Assembly (NCBI GenBank): GCA_029207755.1
Contig: JARCOQ010000008.1
Span: 29,501,021 to 29,565,020, forward strand
Length of the DNA: 64,000 nt
Source of the DNA: Chamaea fasciata
Taxonomy: Eukaryota > Chordata > Aves > Passeriformes > Sylviidae
Direction of reading: 5' to 3'
Part shown: positions 1 to 12,957 of the stretch, piece by piece
Numbering within the stretch: the first letter of the stretch is position 1
Layout: each line of letters begins with the position of its first letter
Notes under the pieces: model-generated
Told to the model about the DNA's origin: nothing
What the model saw: the letters and a program-made list of their open reading frames with translations, nothing else
Databases searched by the model: none
Translations under genes and position numbers: made by a program

Positions 1-3000
1 TTTGCAAGTGATATACAGATGATTGAGTAAAAGGAATTTGTCCGCAGTCTCTGTTACTGGACTCCAGAATTTGCAGGATGTGGGGGTTTTTTTCTGACTA
101 GCATGCCTAGGAAGGAAAAAGAAAGATCTCTGGTACTAGAAATGAAACTCTGTTTGAACTATCCCACATGACTAATTACAGGAAAGCCGTGATTTTATTT
201 CTGTCTCTTTTACTCTATAATTGAGCTCTAAGGTGTTAAGCTATAAATTTCAAATTGAGAGAGGAATCCACTTGGATAGAAGGCAATTTATTGACCTTCA
301 TTAATCCCACTGAGCCAAGCATATTCCTGGTGGCAACCTGTTAACCTTGATTGAGTGATCCCAAATTTGAATTTTGCCCACAAAAGAATTAGATGAAACC
401 TTGATTTTCAAAGTCATTGTCTGATGACCTTTTACACAGGGTTTTTCTTGTAACATCAAACATATGGGGTAACTAAAAGACTAACAGAGGCTAGTTCTTG
501 CATTAATTTTAAGCAATCTCCGTCACAAAAAGAAAAAGAGGGCATTAAAAAAGAGATAGGGTTTCATGGCATTTGTTTTGGATTGATGATACATGAGAGG
601 AAGGTCCTGTTCAGGGCCCCAGAGCAGATCCTGTTCACAGGATACTTGTGTCTGGTGCATATCTCTGGAGGAGATGAGGAATATATTTTTTTAAGACACT
701 GTGCAAACATCTTGCTGTGCAGGCTGAACGCCACTTAACAGCAGGGCTTTGGTGGCAGTGGTGGGTCCTTGTAGCAGACCAAACTGAGAAACAGTTGGAT
801 CTTTTCCAGAGGAAGAGGAAACGCGGATCTTGCAAGGTGTATGTTAGCAGGGTGATCATCTTGCCTGTGCTTCCCAGATGAGTCACTTTGTCCAGGTGTC
901 ACTGGCAGAGCACCAGCCTTTGGGCTGGAGGGATGAGAGTTTCGGTGCTGTGCCAGTCACAGCTCACGTGTTTGGGGAGCCTGAGACAGCCTGGGGCTGA
1001 TAGGAGCCATGGCAGGCTGGGCTGAGACGGCAGGAAGCAGAATAAGGATTTAACAAGGCTGGTGGGAAGAGTGGTATCAATGAAAAGGAGGTCACGCTGA
1101 GACCTGCATTTTGGTAATTTCCTCATGTGGGAGAGAGCAGGTCATCTAACGCATTAGTGTGCAAAGCTGGTGAGGCTAATCCAGCTCTTGCTGTGTTTGA
1201 AAGACTCTTTCCTCCAGTTCCTGATCTCAGAAGAATCATCTCTGTAAGGAAAAGCATAATTGTTTCTTCCCACGTCTCTGTTTTTTAAGAACATCTTGGT
1301 TTTTAGAGCGGGAAAAGAGTCTGGGCTGCTTTTGTTAGATCCCTGTTCCTGTTGAGCTTTAAATTGCGATCTGCATTGGCTCACACACTTTCTCAGTTGT
1401 GTTTTAAACAATCTCTGTTGCAAACATACTCGATGGTAATGACTCCTGATGTCCCAGGGGAGCTGTGTGAGGACAGTTCAGAAGTTTTAGTGCGCTGCAT
1501 TAAACCTTCATTTGTCCTTGTGGAGGCTGAGAAATTGTTTTTGTTTTTGACAGTCTTAATGAAGAGCAGTCGATTAAAATGTTTGTAAGGCTCTGAACTA
1601 AAGGAAACATTTCATTAGGTAACACAGTTGATTTAACTGGTACATAAGCTGGTCATGGGGTTCCTATTAAACAATGTTCAGGCTCCCACTGTCAATATAA
1701 ATATGCAATATTTAAATTAAAAAAAAAAAAAACAACCCTCACTTCTGTTCCTGATACTGATCCAACAAGGGTGTTCAGAGTCAAAATTTTGTAGTATGGG
1801 TTGTCTTTCAAGAGAGGTCGTGTGGACCCCTCCTGCTGGTATGAAGTGCCTCATGGCATCCTCGTTACAAGTTCAAGACATGGCTTACATAGAAATATCA
1901 CATCAGGAAATGTTCGCTTTCACTCCTTTTCAATTACAATAGAGAAGCTGCAACAAGTCGGTGACGAGCGTGGTGGGACATGGCAGCTCTGTGGGCTGGC
2001 ACCAAGGTCTGCCTCAGTATCCAAGTGTGGCTCCATGCAGCTGTGAAAGGAGTAGGAAAATAAAGATGAAAGAATTCAAAACCACTTTGCTATTTCAGTC
2101 ACGTCACCCTTTCCCTTGTTTTTTCTCTGCTGAGTTTCCCTCCCCTCTCTCATCAAACAGTGTCTGCCTGCCTTCGCTTTGATGGCCCTTCAGATCATCT
2201 CGCTCCTTTCTACCTCAGTGGGCAGTGTCTGCCGCAGTGCTGGAGAGCTGGTGATGCCTGACTCCCCTCCCTACTGCTGCAGTTTGATCCCACACTTCTG
2301 TGCTTTCTCTTGCTTCAGAGCCACCCTGCAGAAGAACTCAGACACCCATAAAGTGTCCATCCTTGGAGTTATCCATGCTTATTTCTTCTCCTGGGCACAG
2401 TTATCTCCAAAATAAAAAATGAACAAATGTGTAGCAATATGGGTGATGAGATCTGATTTTCATTGTGTCTAAGGGGTAAGGCAAGTCAGGGCTGAGAAGA
2501 TGAGCCATATCTGTGTGGGGGTATTCAGATCACTATGCCTGTAGCTCCACCAGGGGTTTTACCTGTCGGGTACATCGAGAAAACAAAACTAAACTGACAA
2601 ATCCTTGTGTTTGTGACTACAAGTCACAGACACGGCTCGTTTCCAGGCTGTGAGAGCCATGCTTTCAAGGTGCAGATAGTGTGCAGGCTGTTGGAGCCAC
2701 ACTCCCATGGCTTGTGAATAGTCCTATTTCCCTGATGCGGTATTTCTGTTTCATTGTTTTTTATTTTCAGTGTGGCATCACTAGATAGTAACACCTACAT
2801 TCAGCCATGGGGACATACCAGGTTCTAGTAAAGTCACTCACATTTATTTCTTCAGCTTCTGTTATCTAGTCAAAACAAAAGGCCTCCAGTACTCTACCTG
2901 GGACTTTATTTTTATGGAGAAGGACAATTTTGATGAATGCTTTGATAAAACAGGAAGGGCTATTTTGGGGGAAGTTGCTTTGCTTTTGTACAGTGGATTT

Positions 3001-6000
3001 TTATTATTTTAAACACAGGATTCTTTGTTTAAAAAAGAGAAGGCCTGTGAATTTTGCTGTTTACTTTGCCTTTGCTTCCCCTTCTGACAAGGAGTGGATA
3101 AAATTTATCCACATGGTCCCTTTCAATTTAACCCCAAATTTCACAGTACAGTGTCTATGCTGTTTTTATCACTGAAAAAAAGAGAAATGGTGGGAATTTA
3201 AAATGCTGCGGAACACTGAGATTCACCAAGAATGCCAAAGCATTCAGCGCTTGGTCTGGCAAGGAAACTGGAGACAAACTCCAGCACTAGTATCCCTCTC
3301 TGTGTCAGGCTCAGGACTGCAGTCCCTTGCACAGCCTCTGAGGAAGACCAGGATCATAAATTCTCCATGCTCTCCTGCCTGCCTTTCCAATCTCCTTTCC
3401 TGGGGCCAGCCCATGCTTTTCAGGGCCAGGTTCAGCCTACCAAGATATATATCCTTTTTGCTATCCTGCAGAGAAGTGAGAACTTCCCTCCTCAGCTGCA
3501 GCCCCTCCTCATGAAGGGGAGGTCCCAGCTGGCCCCTGGCTGCTCAGCTGGTGGGTGAGTGGGTGGCCACATCCCTCTCCTGGCCCCACAAGCCATCTGA
3601 GAGGGGATGGTCTGAGAGGATTTCAGCTGGGCATACAGGCTGACAAACAAGACTGCATCAGTCCTTTTTTTCCCAGCTTGTCTTCAAACACACGCTGGAA
3701 AAGGAAACTTCGGGTTTTTTGCTCACATATTGATGTCCCAGCTGTTGGGAAATCACAAAGACCAAAGACTGTTCTACTGAGTAAATACTAGACTTGTAAT
3801 TAATTGAGATGGTTTTCTAGAGTAATGTGGGCTATGCAGCGTCCCATTTGGCCTGAGGAAGACCAAAGGCATCTTCCTGACTCTAAACCAGTCCCCAGCT
3901 CTCCAGTGATCCCAGCACGTGTCTGTTCATAGAACGGCAGAGCTCAGCCTTCCCTTGTGTTAGCAGGATCAGAGCAGAGAGAGGAGCCTTTGAAGCACCA
4001 CAAATAGTGCTCACAGTGCCCGAGCAGTGGTGGTTGTACTCAGAAAGGACTCAGCTCTCCTGCTGTGGTACTCAGGGTCAAGAGATCAGGTCAGGGATTA
4101 TCCAAGGCACTCTGCACAGTTAGCCAGGGGAGACACCTGCTGAAAACGGTCTGAATATTCTTTCTATTAACCGCAAAGGAACCTTACAGATGCCTTCTGT
4201 TTCTTCTCCTCATGAGAGCTGTGGTGCCTCAGTGCAGTGAGACACCAGAGCAAGCAGGCAGTTCAGTTTGTGCCACAAGGTTTTACACTAGCTCTGACCC
4301 AAATCCAGCAGCCAGAGCATCCCCACACCTCTGCCCCACCAGTGAAAAACAAGCACCCGGAGGAAGGGTATAAAAATAGCTCCTTGAGTAAAGTCTATTT
4401 CCTCTGCATTTAGTTGTGTGTCTTGAAATCCAGTAGTGTGGTGAGGAGGGGGGGTTACTCCGTAGCACTTGGCCCATGGAGCTGACAGGAAGGTCATCCT
4501 CAAAGATCAGCGGGAGCATGTGCATGACTCGCGTCTTGTGTTTCCTCTGAGGACAGACTAAATTTAGCATTTTCACAGATGGACATTGAACCATAATCCA
4601 TCTAGGACTATGGGGAGAAGAGTGGGATGGGAGTTGTTTGTCTGGGCCTTTTGCTGTGTAACCAGCTTCAGTGCACCACCACTACTTGTGGTGTTCCTCA
4701 GGATCTTCTGCTTTGCTCAATATTCTGTAACTTACTGCTTGATCCTTTCTCTGAAATTTTAGAAGATTAGGCATGAAGGAAAAGTAGACTGCTGCTTCCA
4801 GGTTCAGGCCTGACATCCCTACTAATTTAATGTCAAACTGTGGATGTACTTTTTAACAGCACCATCACAAAGATTGAACCTGTAACTACTGGTCCTTGCA
4901 AGAATTGCAGGGACAATTACTAATGACTGATGATTTTGGTTTCCCCAAAATGTTGCCTCCCCACTCTTTCAGCTTCCAGACAGTTAAAGGGACTAAATGT
5001 GGCATTTGTACCCTGCAAGGCCTTTATACTGCTGGGCTGATCCTTCTGTTTCTAATCTTAAACAACTATTTTATGAGCATGTTTTGAAATGAACTAGTTC
5101 TGCTAAAAATCTCATTTCCCTGACTGGTCTGAGCTGGAAATAGGCAAACCATGATGCAAGGCACATGTGTATTAAATAATGTATTTCCAGTAATAGAAAT
5201 TATGTTTCTGTGTATCTGCTTCAGCACACTGCACAGATTTGAAATATTGATCCTGACACAAGAAGCCTGATTTTCCTGTCATTTATGCAAGCATTTTGTC
5301 AGAACACTTATTCCCAGGTTACACATTTTGCAAAAGAGCCTGAAACAACGTCAAATTTACTTAGTTCAGATTAATCTCAAACTTTAGAAAGCAGAGTTAA
5401 TGTTATTGCAACTATGATGATCTAAAAGTCTAGAACAGGAGGTCATTTACATAAATGCCAGTGTATCTTTTCCCAGTCATATTAGCTGGTCTCATAAAGA
5501 ATATTATCTCTTCATAAAACTGTTGTCTTTAGCTCCAGAACTGTACTTTTCTTTTCTTGAAGGCAGAGTCCATATTTGACTGCATTTTCCTTAAATCTGT
5601 TTGAAAAGTATCTCACAATCTAGAACAGGAAAACAGATGTTAAGCCATTCTTGTCCTTGGATGTCCTCAGCATTTATTAGAAGGTGCTACTTCACATTTG
5701 TATCATATATTCTTCATAAATGCATTGAACATTCATTGATTCTGCAGAATTGTAATGCTGTCAATTAAGTGCTTTTTTTTTTTCTTCTTCACAGAGTTTG
5801 CAAAATACAAATTAAATTTTACACAGCATAGAGATAATTGCTTGCATATTTCAGGAAAGATTGGGATGGCCTCCAGCCTCACTAAAGGTGTGCCTTCCAA
5901 GAAAAACAGTAAGCATACACTAGCCAACGCTTCACTGATACAGCAGCCCTGACTACTCCTTAGCAAGACAATTTGCAGCTCATGAGTGTTGGTGACTCCT

Positions 6001-9000
6001 GTTTTCATGAAGTGAACCTTAGGTTCCATTTTTCTCAGCCATAACATTATACTGCCTGATGCCAAATGACAGGGGGTTTTTATTGCCCTTTGCTTTTGCA
6101 AGCCAAAAAGATTACAAGTTCAACAGTAGCACCCAGTGATCATATTTCAAGAGCATTTTTCTGTTTCCTAGACTAGGGAGGAACACTAAAATATTTGAAC
6201 TCAAGATACACTTCTAAAAGGTATTTTTAGGTCTTTGTACACTTCAGTTTTACTTCTTCGAGACTGTAGCCAGCTCTTTATTTTCTCTGTAGATTTCATG
6301 TGTCTTTAGGATTTTAAGTTAATAGCTGTGTTTTCCCAAGGAACTTCTATCCAGTTTCTTTGGAAATCTGTGGGAATTGCATTTAGGTACCAGAGAACAG
6401 ATTCTGGCTTTAAGAACCAAATAGCATTCTTCAGAAAAGCACCAAAGAACTTATTAACTCTGCAGGACTCCTACTCAGTGAAATAAGAACATTCTTTCTT
6501 TCACTGACTAGAAAAGTCAAATCAGGTTTCATGCAGGGTGCAGGAATCCAGGGGCTCTTGGTGCCAATCTGACCTGTGAAAAACCTTACTGAAGAAAGCT
6601 CTGTGCACGGATGGCTGGGGAAGGTAGTTCAGGCTTTACACCCCCTAACCCTCATGGCCATTGCACCTCTGTTCAGACAGATCTGCTGTGGTTGTGCTGT
6701 GCACACAGTGCTGCTCCACAGGAGAACTGCTGGGGCCCAGCCTTCACCTGGGAGCCCAACACGTTCTGCAATGTTCGGTCTGCTGCAGCCTTTCGTTATT
6801 CCAAAGTTGTGCCTTTCTGCACGTAAAAATGCAAAAATGCTCATTCCTCTCCCATCACCTTCTGATTGCTATCATAAAACAGGACATGCAGGCACAGCAG
6901 AGACAGGCCTGAGCTCAGCAGCCCTGGGGGCAGGTGCTTCTCTCAGCTGAGCAGAAGATTGCCAGCCAGCTGGAAGTACCCATTTTGTCTCACACCAGGA
7001 AGGCTGAACCTCCCTGAGCACCAGGAATGCGTCCTGTGCCTACCTGAGCAGCCAGGATCTACCACAGCGAGTGGGATCACCCAGACCAGGAGATGGCACA
7101 GCAGTACAGGTGATGCAACAGCCACACAGCTTGAGGCTTTTTGCTGTGAAATCTGAGCAATGCTGACAGGAGAACCAAGGCAGATCAAGGAACCCATCTG
7201 GGCTAAAATAAACCTTTTTTTTTCCCCACCAGGTTAATTTTAACCTGGATCCACTTGCAGATCAGATTCTCTGTGAGGCTGCACAAACATTTCTGTTGGC
7301 ACAGGGGAAGCAGCAGGAAGGAGCAGGCACCTGGGAGAGACAGAAAAGGCAACAAAGGGATTTGGCAGAACTGTTGGCTCTTGACAACTCCAAGAGCTCA
7401 TGGAACTATCATGTACTGTGGCACTGTTACATACCAAGAGATTGCCTGAACACAGGAATTAAAAAGTACTCCATGACATCATGTACTTGTCCCACTCACA
7501 GAAAGACTAGAGGGTTTTCTCTCTTGTGGTATCTGGAAATTCCAATGTGTAGAAATCCAGCTTTTGGCAATGTCTGATGGTACCACGCAGAAGGGGGATT
7601 TCCAGAGTTTTGGGTGCTAGACTGGCATTTGCTCACTGGCATTCCCAGGAGCAGCATTTCTGTACAGAACATCAGCAGAAATCCTGTCTGTCAGAGAGCT
7701 AACATCCTCAAAATATCCTAACTGCTGGTGTGTGGACACCGAAGAATGGAAGCAGGCAGAGGTGCTCCACACTGAAAAAAGGTTGTTTTCTAGCCAGTCA
7801 TTCCACCAGCTGATAAAAATAGCACTAAAACTACTTTTTTTTTTTTCAATTCTCTGCACAGCAGGCTGCCTGTTGTGTGTGCCCTTGTTATTTATACCCA
7901 CCATAAGTTTCAATAGCAGCTTTACAGATTCTTTTATGCTTGTCTTAGATCTGGTGTTGTAAATCAGAAAGCTTTGCCATCCTAAACATTGCCTGGTAAG
8001 AACTCCTCTGCATTCTTTTTACCTTAGAATAAAAGGGAAGTGGAAAATACAGTTAATGCAGTAATTTGGCCCAAATAAATATAAGCTTTTACAATACTGA
8101 CATTGAAGTTTATTTTAATTGAAGTGCAATTCCTCCAGACTGGCCAAACAGAGAAAATTTCCCCCCCCTAAGCAGCAAGTAGTGTGTGCCAGTTTTTTAA
8201 TTTTTCTTTTAGCTTGCCTTGAACCCTGTTTGTATTGGGTACTGGGCGGGGGAAAGGTGATGAACAGAACTTGCAATTTGCTGCAGAACATCTCAGGAAA
8301 ATAGTCCAAATACTCATCCATTAAACAAACAAACAAACCAAAACAAGTAACAACTTACTCTAAAGAAAGAGAAATGGCATTTAAGGGAAAATCAGCTGTG
8401 GCTTCTACCATCCAAACAGAACAACCTCAGGCAAGTTGGGACAAGCAGGCTAGGAGTATTTTTGTTACACTGTTAGTTTGTAGTTGCTAGAACAACTCAC
8501 CTTTGCCATGCACCAGTGGGTGAGGCTCCTGTTTGCCTTGGAAAGCAGACTATGATGGGCTGAGATAGGCTCCTGATTTCCCCACCAAGGCCCAACACAG
8601 TAAGACAAGAGCCAAAACATGCCCAAAAGGGAGTGCTTTAATGCTTCTTTTCTTCTGTCACTGGGTATTGCTGTGACTCCCAAAGATACGTCTCTGTTCT
8701 AATGGAGATAAGTGCTTCAGGAAACAAACACAAACCTGCTTTAAATTTTTATTTCACTCTTTTCTGCTGAAGGGTTTTTTTTATTCCAACCAGGAGCTCG
8801 TTCAGGATGTGCCCACCATCCAGAACAGCTCCCCAGCAACCAATCAATACTGTACCAACACAGTGTGGTGTGTGGTTTCGCTTACGGGGCCTCCCAGGTC
8901 AGACTGGTTTGTGAGGTGAGGCTCTTTGCTGCAGCCTCATCAGAGCATAACTCATCTGGTGGTACTGCTGGCAGGTCAGAGAAGTCCCCTCTGCTCACAC

Positions 9001-11719
9001 AAGACCTTGCTGGAGAGGTGGAGCCAGTCCAGGGGCAGGTGAGCCTACAGTGAGGTCTGGGAGGATGGTAACGGGGCTGTACTTTACACCAGCTTGTAAC
9101 TGTTTTCTTAAGCAGCTCACTGTCAGCAAATGGTTACTGCTTCGGAAGGAGCTGTATACATGGGAGAATTGGTCCTCTGCCCAGGAAAGCAGAGGAACTG
9201 GACAATGTAGGAATCTGCTCTGAGATCTCTGAGAGGCAAAGTTAGGCTGGAGGCTGAAGGGGGACATATGTGTTCTGCAGGTGTGTTCTACCCTGAAAGC
9301 AGGTGAAACTGTCCTGGGTTGTACCTTCCTGAATATTTGGGGGACAAATCTAAATTCCCTTGAAACAGGGAAATAACATGAAAGAAAATATGTGTATCTT
9401 ATTCTGTCTACAGTTATCCACCTTTACTTGATGATCTTTTTAAGATACTTTTGGGGATAAGTCTCCAAGCAACTTCTCTTCTTCTGTAGATCTTCCTTCT
9501 TCATAGAATGCAGAGAAAAAGATGGGCTGTGAATAAGGGAAGAAAGGCTGGTGTCAGTGGGGGCTTGTGATGTTTGGGAGAGGTCTGTGAGCAGTATGTA
9601 AAGGTGAGCTCCATCACAGCAGAGCAGATGGGTCTGACTGTGGCCTTTGGCTTTACAGTAGAGTTGATGTGCCAGGATGCTGTTAGGTCACAGCAACTCT
9701 TCTAAGCTGCCATAAATCCACCCCGTGCTGACATCCACAGACGAGAGATAAGGATGATATATCCTAACATTGCTGAATATATGCCTACATTGCTGTTCAG
9801 CGTGCAGGTTGTGCTGGACTGTCTATATTTCTTCTTAATTTGTTTGGTTTAGCTAGTTGAGAATGTTCTTTTTTTTGCCTACCACTGTGCTGAACTGAGG
9901 AGCCAAAAACCTCTCCTTGGAGTTGTGCTCTCTTGCGCCAGGAGGGAATATAACTCCATTTATTTATTTATTTTTAATTTATTTTATCTTCTTTAGTACC
10001 CAATAAACTTGTTGTTTTTTCCAACTGGCACGACAAGGCTCTGGCTATTTTTAAAGAATGTGGTTCATTTGATTTAATCTAATGAATGTTTAGTGCTGTT
10101 GAAAATAGCTGGAGCCAGAGCCAAGAATAATGTACTGAAATGTGCTGGTTGAGCAAGGACTGCTTCACTCTGCCAATCTGTTTCCCTCCAGTTGTTCAGA
10201 TTTACCTGGACTTACAAGTAGCATTTGCAGGGAAGATATATTGATCCAGGTGCTTTTAAATACTAATTCCAGAGACCAATAGTGCCAGAGCTGTATTTTG
10301 TCACACTCATTCCAAGACACAGCTAACAATGACCGCTCTTCCTGTTGTTCAGTGTAGGATGTCTAATCTCTGGTTCAGACCACTTTAAAGGGAATGTGAA
10401 ATGCTGATATCCTTTTATTTCACATAGGAAAATTGAGGCGTGAAATGGTAATTTTTTTCCCTAAAGTCACCCAGAAAGCAAGTGACAGAATGAGTAATGA
10501 AACCAGCATCTACTGGGCTCCTGAGGCTGCAGTGTAACTCCTGATTTCTCCACGAACCAAAGTAAGACCTCAATCTGAAAATACATTCTGCTAAGTCCTA
10601 GTGGTTCTCACTGATTTTCAGAACATCCGTGTTTACTGTCCTGCCTGCACCCCTGAATTGCTCTGTAGAGGTACCTACCTCTCCCTATTGACGAAACTTA
10701 AATTTGATGCATGTGTTTGCACTGACTTTGACACTGCAAGCCACACCAAATATTTAAGTTGCTTTTTAAACTGTACAAATCCATCTTTCTCTTGCCATCC
10801 ATCAGTTATTTCTGTTAGATAGTTGGTTTGCTATTCCGCCCTACGAAAAGAGTAGCTAATACTTAGGCTTCAGTGGATTAAAAAAATAAATCAACCATAG
10901 TACATCTTATTCCATGATAGTGATGTCCATAGGGATGGATTTTCTGCAGAGATTGCTTTACACCCTAAAGCACAATGACTTGCATAAGTAATGAACAGAT
11001 GCTCCTGACAGTTATTACATTATTTATCTCCCTATGCATGTGATGGGGGGAAGGAAACAGCACCTGTTACTATGGGAGAAATACTGTCACTGCTGTTCTG
11101 CATTACAGACCTCCAGGGCAATCTGGGCCAGGCATATTTCACTGCATTTGTGTTGACCCAAAATGAAGCCATGCCAGTTTACATCCCCTCGTTATTTTGG
11201 CCTTTGTTTCCCTCAGATAGGTCCCTCAGTTCTTAACCTAAGAAAATAAAATAACTGCTGCATGTGTGAGGGAGCACTGAAAGCAGTGAAAAAATTTGTT
11301 TTCCATCTTTCACCCCAAATTTTTCTCAGGAAGGCTGGGTAAAACTATTAGAACTTATTTCCCTTCTACAACAACAGTACTTTTTACAGACCATCTCAGA
11401 TTTCATACAAAAGTAACTCATATGCCTGGGGAATTTCTAAAGGAGTATTTAAGAGTAGACAGAAGTAATTTCTTTGTCATCCCGACATTAGACTGAGATG
11501 ACTTCCCGTCTGTCATCGGTGTTGGGCAGGGCAGCACACATGGCCCATGGTGCAGGCACACTGCTAATAGACTTAGCTTCAAATGCAGCCAGTCAGGGCC
11601 ATAAAATCTTTTTCTTCACTCCACTGCAGGTAATGATTGAAGCATTTGGAGTGTGATGCCAGGAGATGTTTCCTTAAAGAAGTCCTGTGACTCAGCCTTC
11701 CAGTAAAGGGGGTTTATAG

Positions 11720-12015
11720 CAAAGAGGGAGGGTGCCTTTTTACACAGGCAGATAGTAATAAGACAAGGGGGAATGGTTTTAAAGTAAAAAAGGAGAAATT
11801 TAAGTTAGATGTTGGGAAGGAATTCTTTGCTGTGATGGTAGTGAGGCACTGGAGCAGACTGCCTGGAGACATTGTGGCTGTCAAGTGTTCAAGGCCAGGT
11901 TGGATGGGACCTCGAGCAACCTGATCAAGTGTAAGGTGCCCCTCCCTATGGCAGCAGGTTGGAATAAGATGACCTCTAAGGTCCCTTCCAACCCAAACCA
12001 TTCTATAACTCTACT
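11720..12015 (+). mobile_element. CR1 LINE 3' end, truncated
   Basis: This block reads like the 3' end of a sauropsid CR1 retrotransposon on the + strand. Diagnostic stretches are the 'gtgaggcactggagcag' segment near 11842, 'gttcaaggccaggttggatg' near 11886, and the end 'aaggtcccttccaaccca' followed by 'ccattctat' near 11978-12005. It is heavily 5' truncated, as is usual for CR1, and has no poly-A tail. CR1 normally ends in short tandem repeats related to ATTCTATG; here that end is degenerate ('ctataactctact'). The identification rests on recalled consensus features, not a database search. Confidence 0.88.
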
Positions 12016-12877
12016 CTTAGACTGAGGCACAGGTTAGAGCAGGGGCAGGGATGTTTTCCTTGTCAGGTCAGGGGACACGCTGATAATTCATGGACCACAG
12101 TCACACGTAAATTCTTCCTGCCCAATAATCCAGTCCCAGACAAGCAGCTCCTTGGCCTTCACCTTGGGCAAGTGGGCTGTACAGATTTCCACCCCCACAC
12201 AATCTCTGCAACACTTCTACATCCCAAAGGCTGAATTCTCTACTTGAAGTTACAGACTCAGTGCAGCTGGCAGCATAATGGCTATTGGCTGCTGCTGACA
12301 GATGTTTTTCCCAGCTGGGCCTGGAGCTGAACTAGACTGCCCACAGCATGTCTCCCCCTCTTCTTTATAGGAGCTAATTGATGTGGTGTGGTTATTAAGA
12401 ATATGGTTTTCAGCCTTATTTTGTGAAATATTTATTCCATCATTCATCAGTGAGTGGATGTACGTGTTTTTAAAGAGCAACTTTGTAGAGATAACCTTCA
12501 CAACACTGCTGGAACTGTAGACCGGGGAGGGGCAGAGCCTGCTTCCTCCCACAATAATTACTTCAATTCTGTTTTAATTAGGGAAGAAGGTTTTTTTTAA
12601 GACCTGAAATTGCACCTTAATTATGTTTTAAAGTTTGGCTGCAATTACAAGAGCTATGACCTTGCTTCCCAACCCTCCTCACAGTCTCAGACTCCATGTT
12701 CATGCGCTGGTTTAGCGAAGCCTCACTCCCTGGCAGGGTTATTGTGGTGCCTCTGCTGGCACACCCTCCGTGTTTTTCCACCACTCTGGCTCTCAGCTGA
12801 CGGCTCTGATCAGCCCAGTTCCCCCCAGGCCTCCCCATACTCCCCCCAGCATGCCATGCCCTGGTGCCGGGCTCATA

Positions 12878-12957
12878 CAGAATCACAGAATATGCTGAGC
12901 TGGAAGAGACCCACAGGGCTCCTCAGGGTGGACAACTCTTCCAGGAGTTGTGGGAAT
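12878..12957 (-). mobile_element. CR1-like 3' tail fragment, opposite orientation
   Basis: The segment 'cagaatcacagaatatgctg' followed by 'agctggaagagacccacag' matches the typical reverse-complement end of CR1 elements found throughout avian genomes (agaatcacagaat... ctggaagggaccc). Only about 80 bp is recognisable, after which the similarity fades. It lies about 860 bp from the + strand CR1 tail and points the other way, so it is probably an independent insertion. Confidence 0.7.
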
